NCBI GenBank assembly: GCA_005879945.1
Contig: VBHX01000023.1
Location: forward strand, 1-48,206
DNA from: Chloroflexota bacterium
GTDB lineage: Bacteria; Chloroflexota; Dormibacteria; Dormibacterales; Dormibacteraceae
Direction of reading: 5' to 3'
Length of the DNA stretch: 48,206 bases
In this document: in pieces, positions 32,708-39,777 of the stretch
Numbering within the stretch: the first letter of the stretch is position 1
How the letters are laid out: each line of letters opens with the position of its first letter
Program-made: the position numbers and the translations under genes
The notes under the pieces: model-generated
Seen by the model: only the letters and a program-made list of their open reading frames with translations
The model's database searches: none
Told to the model about the DNA's origin: nothing

Positions 32708-32960
32708 GTCGCTCGTCCAGGAGCTCCTTGCGGAAAGGCGCGAGCTGAAAGTGCTCCTCGAGCGCGCCCGCATGGAGGTGGCGGAGGCGCGGGCCGGTGC
32801 GTCCGGTCCAGACCCGCGAATGAAGGAGCTCGAGACCGAGGTCGAACGCCTGAGGCACCAGCTGGCCATCGCTCGAGCCGAGGCGAACCTGATGCGCGAA
32901 GAGCGAGACGAGTACCGCGCGGGCATTGAGACGGTGGTGCGGCAGCTCTCTGAGCTCTAG
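32679..32960 (+). CDS. Small coiled-coil protein
   Basis: 93 residues, almost entirely a predicted coiled coil: SLVQELLAERRELKVLLERA and ELETEVERLRHQLAIARAEA show clear heptads with a Gly/Pro hinge (GASGPDPR) between. No membrane segment. It starts at ATG 32679 inside the previous gene (29-base overlap) and is followed by a terminator-like hairpin, so it closes the radical SAM cassette. Unknown function; oligomerisation or a structural role is all the sequence suggests. Confidence 0.7.
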   Translation: MSSEPKKPAESLVQELLAERRELKVLLERARMEVAEARAGASGPDPRMKELETEVERLRHQLAIARAEANLMREERDEYRAGIETVVRQLSEL

Positions 32961-32967
32961 AAAACCA

Positions 32968-32992
32968 AGAGGCCCCGCGTCGCGAGGCCTCT
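32968..32992. terminator. Hairpin between convergent genes
   Basis: AGAGGCC ... GGCCTCT, seven perfect pairs, with an inner CGCG/CGCG pairing around one T. It sits 8 bp after the coiled-coil gene stop and 25 bp before the end of the DUF4870-like gene. No T-run follows on either strand. Confidence 0.6.
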
Positions 32993-33017
32993 CGAGAAAG
33001 TCACTACAGGTTGGTCG

Positions 33018-33431
33018 TTACTTCGCCCAGCCCTCGACCATGGGGACGTAAGAAGCGACCATCGGCCCGAGGACCGGAAAGCTGACCCGGGCGCCGTTGG
33101 CCTGCAGGGCAATGATCAAACCAACAAGCCAGATCACAAACCAAACGAGCCACCACAGCGGTATCAGGATCCCGAGAATGCCGCCCGTGACGATGGTGAT
33201 AACCCACAGAAGGATGTAGATGACGAGGGCAGCGCCGTGAATCACTGTCGCTTGGGCTGCGTTGTACTTCACGTCGGGGTCGTCCTTCCCGACAAATAGA
33301 AAGATCAGGCTTCCGATTGGTGGGAACAACGCCCAGGCGAGGATCGTGTACAGGTTCTTGTTGGCTCCGACGCCAGGGGCACCTCCCATAGGGGCCGGCT
33401 GACCGGGAGGCGGGGGCGGGATCTGCGACAT
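33018..33431 (-). CDS. DUF4870/Tic20-like membrane protein
   Basis: 137 residues. A Pro/Gly-rich N-terminus (about 25 residues) is followed by hydrophobic helices: LYTILAWALFPPIGSLIFLF, GAALVIYILLWVITIVTGGI and LGILIPLWWLVWFVIWLVGL. The segment VGKDDPDVKYNAAQATVIHG matches the DUF4870 signature (charged loop, then HAAQ/NAAQ), a family of small membrane proteins of unknown function. The start is certain: AGGAGG lies 6 bases upstream of the ATG at 33431, one of the best ribosome-binding sites in the window. Divergent from the kinase gene by 179 bp. Confidence 0.85.
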   Translation of the reverse strand: MSQIPPPPPGQPAPMGGAPGVGANKNLYTILAWALFPPIGSLIFLFVGKDDPDVKYNAAQATVIHGAALVIYILLWVITIVTGGILGILIPLWWLVWFVIWLVGLIIALQANGARVSFPVLGPMVASYVPMVEGWAK

Positions 33432-33610
33432 GGGAACCCTCCTGTAAAAGCTGATCGGTGCGCGCCGATTATGGGTCGGTGGCGACCAAAACGCCAGAGG
33501 CTCCTCTGGGCGTCCGGAGCCCCACCTGCCGCTGAAGATACTCTGCTAGTCTCCCGGCGAGCGACTGGGCGCCCGCGCTCGATGCGGCCGCGCCAGAGCC
33601 GGCCCTCCCG

Positions 33611-34858
33611 ATGACCCCACCGCCTCCGGTTCCAGCGCAGGCGCCGCCATCCGACCCGTATGCCGTCGACGCCACCATGCGCCTGATCCCGACTCCGCAC
33701 ATCGCGCCGCCGGAGCCCCCATTACCCGCAACGACACCGCCCGCGTCGCCCGCCGAGCGCCGGATCGGTAAGTACATCGTCAAAGGCGAGCTCGGCCGCG
33801 GCGGGATGGGAGCCGTCTACCTCGCGGAGCAGCCTGGGTTGGGGCGCGAGGTCGCGATCAAGGAGCTCAACCGGTCGGCGGTCGCCGATCCGGTGGCGTT
33901 GAAGCGGTTCATGCAGGAAGCCCAGGTGATGGCGCGTGCCAGCCATCCGAATCTCGTCCAGGTCCACGACCTCGAGCAGATCGGCGACGTCAACTACATC
34001 GTTCTCGAGTTCGTGCGCGGCAAGTCGCTGCGCGACATGATCAACCAGGGGACGCTCCCTCTGCCGCAGACGTTTGCCGTCATGCACGGAGTTCTGCAAG
34101 CGCTGGATTACGCGCACAGGCGGGCCATCGTTCACCGCGATATGAAGCCCGAAAACGTGCTGCTTTCGGAGGATGGGGACGTCAAGGTTGCGGACTTCGG
34201 GATCGCACGACTCATGGACGACTCCGGCGCGGGCTCGACCGCCACCAAGACCGGCACCACGGTCGGCACGCCACAGTACATGTCGCCCGAGCAGGTTGCG
34301 TCCAGCAAGGTCGACGGGCGCAGCGACCTCTACTCGGCCGGGATCATGTTCTACGAGCTGGTGGTCGGCCAGCCGCCGTTTACGTCATCCGACGCCGACG
34401 GCCCATTCACCCTCATGGCCAAGCACGTGCAGGCTCCACCCAAACCGCCTTCGGTGCACAGGCCGGGCCTCGACATGGGTCTCGAAGAGGTGATCCTCAA
34501 AGCGCTTTCGAAGCTTCCTGAGGACCGCTACCAGAGCGGCCAGGAGTTCGACGATGCCATGTGCCGCATCGCCGATCGCCTGACCCCTGGCTGGCAGCGC
34601 AGCCTCCAGCCGGGCGCCGACCTCGCGAAGATGGTGCCGGGCGCCACCCCCTACCCGGGCGCGATCCCGGCCATGGCCGGCATGCCCGTGATGCCCGCAG
34701 CCTCGCCGATACCCGCGCGGCCGGTCGAGTCGATCTACAAACCGACCCCGCCGGTCAGACCTGCGGCCAAGAAAACCGCCGGCTGCCTCGGACTGCTCGG
34801 CGGCGTGGTCGGGTTATCGCTGGGGGCGACGGGCCTTTTCGACGCGCTCGTCCACTAG
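33611..34858 (+). CDS. Membrane-linked Ser/Thr protein kinase
   Basis: Hanks-type kinase of 415 residues. A Pro-rich N-terminal arm of about 50 residues precedes the kinase domain (about 54-315): GELGRGGMGAVYLAEQ (P-loop), VAIKE with Lys84, IVHRDMKPENVLL with the catalytic Asp in HRD (175-177), VADFGIARL with DFG (195-197), then TTVGTPQYMSPEQ and GRSDLYSAGIMFYELVVGQP. The HRD Arg and activation-loop Thr residues suggest activation by autophosphorylation. After a Pro/Ala-rich linker there is one C-terminal hydrophobic helix (GCLGLLGGVVGLSLGATGLF), and no PASTA or other external sensor. The last 45 bases overlap the end of the convergent cyclase gene. No ribosome-binding site is seen at ATG 33611. 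Confidence 0.93.
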   Translation: MTPPPPVPAQAPPSDPYAVDATMRLIPTPHIAPPEPPLPATTPPASPAERRIGKYIVKGELGRGGMGAVYLAEQPGLGREVAIKELNRSAVADPVALKRFMQEAQVMARASHPNLVQVHDLEQIGDVNYIVLEFVRGKSLRDMINQGTLPLPQTFAVMHGVLQALDYAHRRAIVHRDMKPENVLLSEDGDVKVADFGIARLMDDSGAGSTATKTGTTVGTPQYMSPEQVASSKVDGRSDLYSAGIMFYELVVGQPPFTSSDADGPFTLMAKHVQAPPKPPSVHRPGLDMGLEEVILKALSKLPEDRYQSGQEFDDAMCRIADRLTPGWQRSLQPGADLAKMVPGATPYPGAIPAMAGMPVMPAASPIPARPVESIYKPTPPVRPAAKKTAGCLGLLGGVVGLSLGATGLFDALVH

Positions 34859-36919
34859 AGCCGCCTGGCCGGCGAGGGCCTCCTCGGCGTCGGTGCCGAC
34901 CAGGATGTCCTTCGACTCCGCGTCGGCGGCGGCGAGGATCGACTTCTGCGTGAACTGCCGCGCATATTTCTGGTGCGCCTCCGTCGCCGTGTTCGTTGGA
35001 AACTGGACCCACTGCGAGGTCGGCGTCTCTCGAATCGCCACCACCTGGTAGATCCGGAACGTTTCGGCCGACTTGCCCTTGAGCTGAACGCCGGGAACCA
35101 GGTCGACCGCGATGTAGTCCTTGCACATGTCGTAAGTGGTTTGGCCGGTGAGCAGATGGAACGCCGGCGCGCTGGCGCAGAAGCGGGCTGCCGTGTTGAC
35201 CGTATCGCCCAGCGCCGTGTACTGCAGCCGGCTGCGCGAGCCCATCATCCCGACCACTGCGCTGCCCGTGTTGACGCCGATGCCCCAGCGGATCGGCGGC
35301 AGTCCCTTCTCGAGCAGCCTGGCCTGCAGCTCGGGAGCCTTGTTGACGAGGTCGTACGCGCAGCGCACGGCGAGCAATGCGTGATCTTCCTGCGTCCGCG
35401 GCGCGTTCCAGAACGCGACGATCTCGTCACCGACGTATTTGTCGATCGTTCCGTCCCAGGTGAAGATGATTCCGCTCAAGTGGTCGAGGTACATCTGCAC
35501 CACCGCGGTCACGTCGTGCGCGGGCATCGACTCCGACATCGAGGTGAAGCCGCGGATATCGACGAACAGCAGAGTGATGTCGCGACGCTCACCGCCGCGC
35601 ATGATGTCCGCTACGCCACCGCGGGTCTTGGCCAGCTGCGCCACGATCTCGGGCTTGAGGAACTGGCTGAAGAGCGAAGAAACCTTTCGCCGCTCGCGGT
35701 CCTCGTAGAGGAACCGATACGCAGTCAGGCCGGTGTAGGTGAGACCGACTGCGAGCCAGGGGTGGAGCACGTTGGGGATCAGGCCACCCCCCGCCGCAAC
35801 AAAACTGATGGCGACGGTGAAGATCACAAGTGCAACCAGGGTTGCGATCAGACCAAGGACCACCGAGACTCGCGCGATCACCACCGCCATCGCCAGCGAA
35901 AGCAAGAGGATGATGAGGAAGACGACCAAGGGCGGCTCTGGGCTCAGGAACTTGGCGCCGATAAGCATCTGGACTACGTTGGCGTGCATCTCGACGCCAG
36001 GCATCAGCTGGCCGCCCGCGCCTGCGCTGGTCGTTGCGAAGACCTCGTCGTGAACGCCGCTCAGGTAGTAGTCGCCGATGAGCACGATCTTGTCCTTGAC
36101 CGCGTCACTCGAGAAGTTGCCTTTGTAGACATCTCCGAACGAGATGTAGTGGGTCTTGTCGTGGTAGTTGCCGGGCGGTCCGAAGTAGTTGATGAGGGCC
36201 GCGCCGTTGCTGTCGACGGACATGGGATTTCGCCAGGTCGTTCCGAATGTCGCCTGGCCGTTCGACTCCTGCAGCTCCGGACCTCCCAGGCCGGACAGCC
36301 ATGCCCGGTAGGCCGCGAAGCCGAGCGGGTTCAGGGTCTTGACGTTGCAGGCGCTGTCCGATGTACACGCCGCCTGCACGAACATCGGGATTCGTCGCAG
36401 CACGCCGTCGTTGTCCGGTCTCGTGTCCACGGAGGCCAACAGCACGTTCGGAATCGGCTGTTGGCATGGGTCTGTGGCGCCGCCGCTGGCATCGGCGCAC
36501 CGGAACATGCGAAGCGGGATCTGGTCGATCCCAATGGGGTCGGTGCTCGAAGAGGTCTGCACGTACTTGCCGTCAGCCGGCAGCATGTTGTCCGCGGCGT
36601 AGGCAAGGACGACCGGGACCTTGCTGTTGGCCAGAGCGGAGGCGAAAACCTTGTCGTCCTTGGGGTCGCGCGGGTCCGGGAATGCGATGTCGAATGCGAC
36701 AACAGCCGCGCCAGCGTTCTGAAGGTTCTGCAGAACGGACGCGTAGGCGGGGCGAGGCACTGGGAAGGTGCCCACGGTCTTTACGCTCTGGTTGTCCAAG
36801 CCGACGATGACGACGTTGTCGTTCGGGCTGGACTGGTTGACGAGGCGGTCTTCGGGGTGACCGGTCAGCACTGCGACGAAGGTGCGGTACGTGTACCAGT
36901 AGCGGATGTATCGGCCCAC
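34814..36919 (-). CDS. CHASE2-domain class III adenylate/guanylate cyclase
   Basis: 701 residues: CHASE2 sensor (about 30-325), three membrane helices (about 331-349, 352-375, 381-403) and a class III cyclase domain (about 445-625). The CHASE2 part has VVIVGLDNQSVKTVGTFPVP, AAVVAFDIAFPDP and KDKIVLIGDYYLSGVHDEVF, with four cysteines (141, 152, 185, 191) that may form disulfides outside the cell. The cyclase has LLFVDIRGFTSMSE with metal-binding D454, GTIDKYVGDEIVAFW with Lys494 and D498, and LQYTALGDTVNTAARF with Asp572, Asn575 and Arg579, so it should be active, more likely on ATP. The membrane helix normally before CHASE2 is missing; the GTG at 36919 is the only start before an in-frame TGA. 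A TATGAT box is 11 bp upstream. Confidence 0.92.
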   Translation of the reverse strand: MGRYIRYWYTYRTFVAVLTGHPEDRLVNQSSPNDNVVIVGLDNQSVKTVGTFPVPRPAYASVLQNLQNAGAAVVAFDIAFPDPRDPKDDKVFASALANSKVPVVLAYAADNMLPADGKYVQTSSSTDPIGIDQIPLRMFRCADASGGATDPCQQPIPNVLLASVDTRPDNDGVLRRIPMFVQAACTSDSACNVKTLNPLGFAAYRAWLSGLGGPELQESNGQATFGTTWRNPMSVDSNGAALINYFGPPGNYHDKTHYISFGDVYKGNFSSDAVKDKIVLIGDYYLSGVHDEVFATTSAGAGGQLMPGVEMHANVVQMLIGAKFLSPEPPLVVFLIILLLSLAMAVVIARVSVVLGLIATLVALVIFTVAISFVAAGGGLIPNVLHPWLAVGLTYTGLTAYRFLYEDRERRKVSSLFSQFLKPEIVAQLAKTRGGVADIMRGGERRDITLLFVDIRGFTSMSESMPAHDVTAVVQMYLDHLSGIIFTWDGTIDKYVGDEIVAFWNAPRTQEDHALLAVRCAYDLVNKAPELQARLLEKGLPPIRWGIGVNTGSAVVGMMGSRSRLQYTALGDTVNTAARFCASAPAFHLLTGQTTYDMCKDYIAVDLVPGVQLKGKSAETFRIYQVVAIRETPTSQWVQFPTNTATEAHQKYARQFTQKSILAAADAESKDILVGTDAEEALAGQAALVDERVEKARRPQR

Positions 36920-36930
36920 GGGCGGGTCGG

Positions 36931-36936
36931 ATCATA
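36931..36936 (-). promoter_or_regulatory. -10 element for the cyclase gene
   Basis: TATGAT on the minus strand, 11 bp before the GTG at 36919. The predicted leader is at most about 4 bases. No -35 element is evident. Confidence 0.45.
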
Positions 36937-36971
36937 ACCTTCAATTTGCGGACTTGTGCCACGATCCGGCG

Positions 36972-37874
36972 GTGACCGTGAAGGCCGGCATCGCGGGGTG
37001 GATCGACAAGTCGCTGATCGATTCGGGGCTCTTCTATCCGATGAACGCGAAGTCGTCGGAAGAGCGCCTGCAGTTCTACTCCAGCCAGTTCCTGCTGGTC
37101 GAGGTCGACTCGACCTATTACGGCATGCCGAAGAAGGAGAACTCGGAGCTGTGGGTCGCCCGTACGCCCGCGGGATTCACCTTCGACGTCAAATCGTTCT
37201 CGCTGTTCACCAACCATCCGACCAAGCCGATGGCGCTTCCCAAAGACATTCGCGACCTGCTGCCGGAAAAGCTGCGCGAAAAGAACATCTACGTGGAACA
37301 GATGCCCCCGGAGCTCGTCGACGAATCATGGGATCGGTTTCGAGAGGCGCTCGAGCCGCTGCGCGCCGCGGGCAAGCTGGGCGCGGTGTTCTTTCAATTC
37401 CCACCGTGGTTCCTGCCCTCGTCGCGCTCGCTGGCGTACGTCGAGCAGTGCCAGGAGCGCATGTTCGGATTTCAGATCGCGGTCGAATTTCGGAAGCCGG
37501 AATGGCTGGACGCACGGCACATCGAGGGCACGCTGGCGTTCCTGCGCACGCGTGACATCCCGTACATCGCCGTCGACGTGCCTCAGGGCCATCAGACGAG
37601 CATGCCTCCGGTTTACGACGTCACATCGCGCTCGCTGGCGGTCGTCCGGTTTCACGGACGCAACCACGACACGTGGGACCTGAAAGGCGCACCGCCGAAC
37701 CTTCGATTTCGCCACGAGTACAGCGATGCGGAGCTTGCAGAGTGGGTGCCGCGAATCAAGGAGATGGAAAAGTCGGCGAAAGAGGTGCACGCGGTCATGA
37801 ACAACAACTACTCCAACTACTCGGTGAAGAACGCGATGCAGCTGGAGAAGCTGCTGGCGGCCTGGCAGAAGTAA
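36972..37874 (+). CDS. DUF72 (YecE-like) protein
   Basis: 300-residue TIM-barrel-like protein of the DUF72 family. Characteristic parts are VKAGIAGWIDKSLIDSGLFY, FLLVEVDSTYYGMPKKENSE, WVARTPAGFTFDVKSFSLFT, LGAVFFQFPPWF, IAVEFRKPEWLD, AVDVPQGHQTSMPP and VVRFHGRNHDTWDL, near the end NNNYSNYSVKNAMQLEKLL. DUF72 proteins have a conserved putative active site, but no established reaction. The start is taken at GTG 36972; GTG 36978 is two codons later, and an ATG at 36906 would overlap the divergent cyclase start. Convergent with the SDR gene, which ends next to it. Confidence 0.92.
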   Translation: MTVKAGIAGWIDKSLIDSGLFYPMNAKSSEERLQFYSSQFLLVEVDSTYYGMPKKENSELWVARTPAGFTFDVKSFSLFTNHPTKPMALPKDIRDLLPEKLREKNIYVEQMPPELVDESWDRFREALEPLRAAGKLGAVFFQFPPWFLPSSRSLAYVEQCQERMFGFQIAVEFRKPEWLDARHIEGTLAFLRTRDIPYIAVDVPQGHQTSMPPVYDVTSRSLAVVRFHGRNHDTWDLKGAPPNLRFRHEYSDAELAEWVPRIKEMEKSAKEVHAVMNNNYSNYSVKNAMQLEKLLAAWQK

Positions 37875-38681
37875 CTAGGGCGTCGAGGGAGGCGAGCCCG
37901 ATCCGCCCAGGCTTGGCGATTTGAGTCGGCGAGCCTCCCCGAGGCTGTGGTCGAGCAACCCGCCGAAGATTGGCTCTGTGAGGTGGACGAAGCGGTACGG
38001 CAGCACTATCGCGTCGCGGCGCGGAAACCGGGCGGTGCGCACGATCAGCCTGGCCACCCATGCCGGCGAATAAACCGGCCCGATCGGAGCCTCGGTGGAG
38101 GCGAAGAACTCTGTGCCCGTGGAACTGGGATAGACGACGCAGACCTTCACTCCAGTGCCCGACAGCTCGCCTCGTAGGGCATGGGAGAAGCCGACGACTG
38201 CGTGTTTGGTCGCGGAGTAGACAGCCGAGTACGGCGCGGCCCTGAAACCAAGAACGGAGGCGACGTTGATGATCACGCCCTGCCGCCGCTCGAGCATGAA
38301 TGGCAGCGCGGCCTGCGTGGTGGCGATGACCCCCGCGAGGTTCGTGGCCAGCAGTTCGTCGACCTTGTCGTCCGGCATCTCGTGGGCCTTGCCCATCCAG
38401 CCGAGGCCGGCGTTGTTGACCAGGACATCTAGGCGGTCATGGTCGCGCAGCGCCGCGGCCACGAATGCCCGCGCGTCCGCGCGCCGGCCTACGTCGAGCC
38501 TTCTCGTACTCACGTCAGGCGCGCCGCGGTCCCGACATTTCTGCGCCACGGCGTTCAGGCGATCGATGCGCCGGGCACCCAGCGCCAACCGCGATCCCTT
38601 GCGCGCGAATGCCAGCGCCGTAGCCTCGCCGATCCCGCTCGAGGCTCCCGTGATGGCGACGACCGCCCCCTTCAGCCGCAT
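37875..38681 (-). CDS. Short-chain dehydrogenase/reductase
   Basis: NAD(P)-dependent classical SDR of 268 residues. GAVVAITGASSGIGEATALA is the nucleotide-binding TGxxxGIG motif, LGARRIDRL has two Arg that favour NADP, DVLVNNAGLG is the NNAG motif, INVASV carries the catalytic Ser and YSAVYSATKHAVVGFSHAL the YxxxK pair. The 60-residue C-terminal region carries PYRFVHLTEPIFGGLLDHSL, typical of SDRs on hydrophobic substrates. The ATG at 38681 stands 6 bases after a TAAGCT box. It is divergent from the zinc alcohol dehydrogenase with a 46-bp gap. Confidence 0.93.
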   Translation of the reverse strand: MRLKGAVVAITGASSGIGEATALAFARKGSRLALGARRIDRLNAVAQKCRDRGAPDVSTRRLDVGRRADARAFVAAALRDHDRLDVLVNNAGLGWMGKAHEMPDDKVDELLATNLAGVIATTQAALPFMLERRQGVIINVASVLGFRAAPYSAVYSATKHAVVGFSHALRGELSGTGVKVCVVYPSSTGTEFFASTEAPIGPVYSPAWVARLIVRTARFPRRDAIVLPYRFVHLTEPIFGGLLDHSLGEARRLKSPSLGGSGSPPSTP

Positions 38682-38687
38682 ATGGGT

Positions 38688-38693
38688 AGCTTA
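38688..38693 (-). promoter_or_regulatory. -10 element for the SDR gene
   Basis: TAAGCT six bases before the ATG at 38681, predicting a leaderless mRNA. No ribosome-binding site is seen. Confidence 0.45.
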
Positions 38694-38713
38694 GGTGCGC
38701 AACGAAGCCGACT

Positions 38714-38719
38714 TAGAAT
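38714..38719 (+). promoter_or_regulatory. -10 element for the zinc alcohol dehydrogenase gene
   Basis: TAGAAT eight bases before the ATG at 38728, predicting transcription from the start codon. This supports the shorter start over an upstream in-frame GTG at 38695. Confidence 0.5.
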
Positions 38720-38727
38720 CCGGTCCG

Positions 38728-39765
38728 ATGAAAGCTCTTAAGTACGAGGGCGAAGCCAACGTCAAGGTTGTCGATGTCCCTAAGCCTTCGATCAAGGACC
38801 CGACCGACGCCCTGCTGCGGGTGACCCTCAGTGCAGTCTGCGGCTCCGACCTTCACATCTATCACGGTCGAATTCCTGGATGCGAGGGCAGCGTGTTGGG
38901 ACACGAGTTCGTCGGGATAATCGAAGACGCCGGCTCCGAGGTGCGGCGTTTCCGACCGGGCGATCGTGTCGTGTCCTCATTTTTCAGTTCGTGCGGGCAC
39001 TGTTATTACTGCCGGCGAGGCTGGTTCAACCAATGCGCTAGCAAAGCGACCTTCGGGTACGGCGTTCACTTCGGCGCGCTGGCTGGCGGTCAGGCCGAAT
39101 TCGTCGCCGTGCCGCTCGCCGACCACACATTGGAGCCGATTCCATCCGACCTCAGCGACGAGCAAGCCATCTTTGTCGGCGACATCCTGGCCACGGGCTT
39201 CTTCGCAGCCGAGCGCGCGGAGATCGAGGCCGGCGACACCGTCGCTGTCATCGGGGCGGGACCGGTTGGACTGATGTCGATCATGTCCGCCCAGCTCTTC
39301 GGCCCCGCGCGAATTTTCGTGGTCGACATGGTGGACAGCCGTCTCGAGCTTGCGCAGGGCATGGGCGCTATTCCGATCAACGCGGCGCAGACGGAACCGG
39401 TCGAGGCGATCAAGATCGCTACCGGTGGTTTTGGCACCGATCGCAGCATCGAGGCTGTCGGCCTTCTGTCGGCGATCGAGACCGCGATCAATTGCGTTCG
39501 CGGCGGCGGAACGATCTCAACGGTGGGCGTGCCCAATCACACCAGCGGCGAATTTCCCTATCTGCTTGCCTGGAGCAAGGCGCTCACCTTCCGGTCCGGC
39601 TGGTGCAACGTGCAGGCCTATATGCGGAGATTGCTCGACCTGATCGCGGCCGGGCGCCTGAAGCCTGACGCGATCATCAGCCATCGGATGAAGCTCGACG
39701 ATGGAGAAGATGCGTACCGAATCTTCAATGCCCGCGAGGCCACCAAGATTGTCTTGACGCCGTAG
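38728..39765 (+). CDS. Zinc-dependent medium-chain alcohol dehydrogenase
   Basis: 345-residue MDR-family dehydrogenase. Catalytic zinc: Cys in SAVCGSDLHIYHG and His-Glu in VLGHEFVG. Structural zinc: SSCGHCYYCRRGWFNQC has the four cysteines. Rossmann domain: GDTVAVIGAGPVGLMSIMSA with GAGPVG, followed by IFVVDMVDSRLELAQ, whose Asp suggests NAD rather than NADP. The blocks PGCEGSVLGHEF and FGYGVHFGALAGGQAEF resemble the formaldehyde/threonine dehydrogenase-like branch. Substrate unknown. It may be transcribed with the GMC oxidoreductase 12 bases downstream, although that gene has its own -10-like box. Confidence 0.93.
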   Translation: MKALKYEGEANVKVVDVPKPSIKDPTDALLRVTLSAVCGSDLHIYHGRIPGCEGSVLGHEFVGIIEDAGSEVRRFRPGDRVVSSFFSSCGHCYYCRRGWFNQCASKATFGYGVHFGALAGGQAEFVAVPLADHTLEPIPSDLSDEQAIFVGDILATGFFAAERAEIEAGDTVAVIGAGPVGLMSIMSAQLFGPARIFVVDMVDSRLELAQGMGAIPINAAQTEPVEAIKIATGGFGTDRSIEAVGLLSAIETAINCVRGGGTISTVGVPNHTSGEFPYLLAWSKALTFRSGWCNVQAYMRRLLDLIAAGRLKPDAIISHRMKLDDGEDAYRIFNAREATKIVLTP

Positions 39766-39768
39766 AGT
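39763..39768 (+). promoter_or_regulatory. -10-like box before the GMC gene
   Basis: TAGAGT overlaps the stop codon of the alcohol dehydrogenase gene and ends 9 bp before the ATG at 39778. It could start a separate leaderless transcript within the operon. Confidence 0.3.
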
Positions 39769-39777
39769 GGCGGCCTG

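Noticed and set aside
33432-33610. Upstream extension of the kinase into the 179-bp gap
   Set aside because: The frame stays open for about 23 codons with no usable start codon, and the sequence is Pro/Ala-rich without features.
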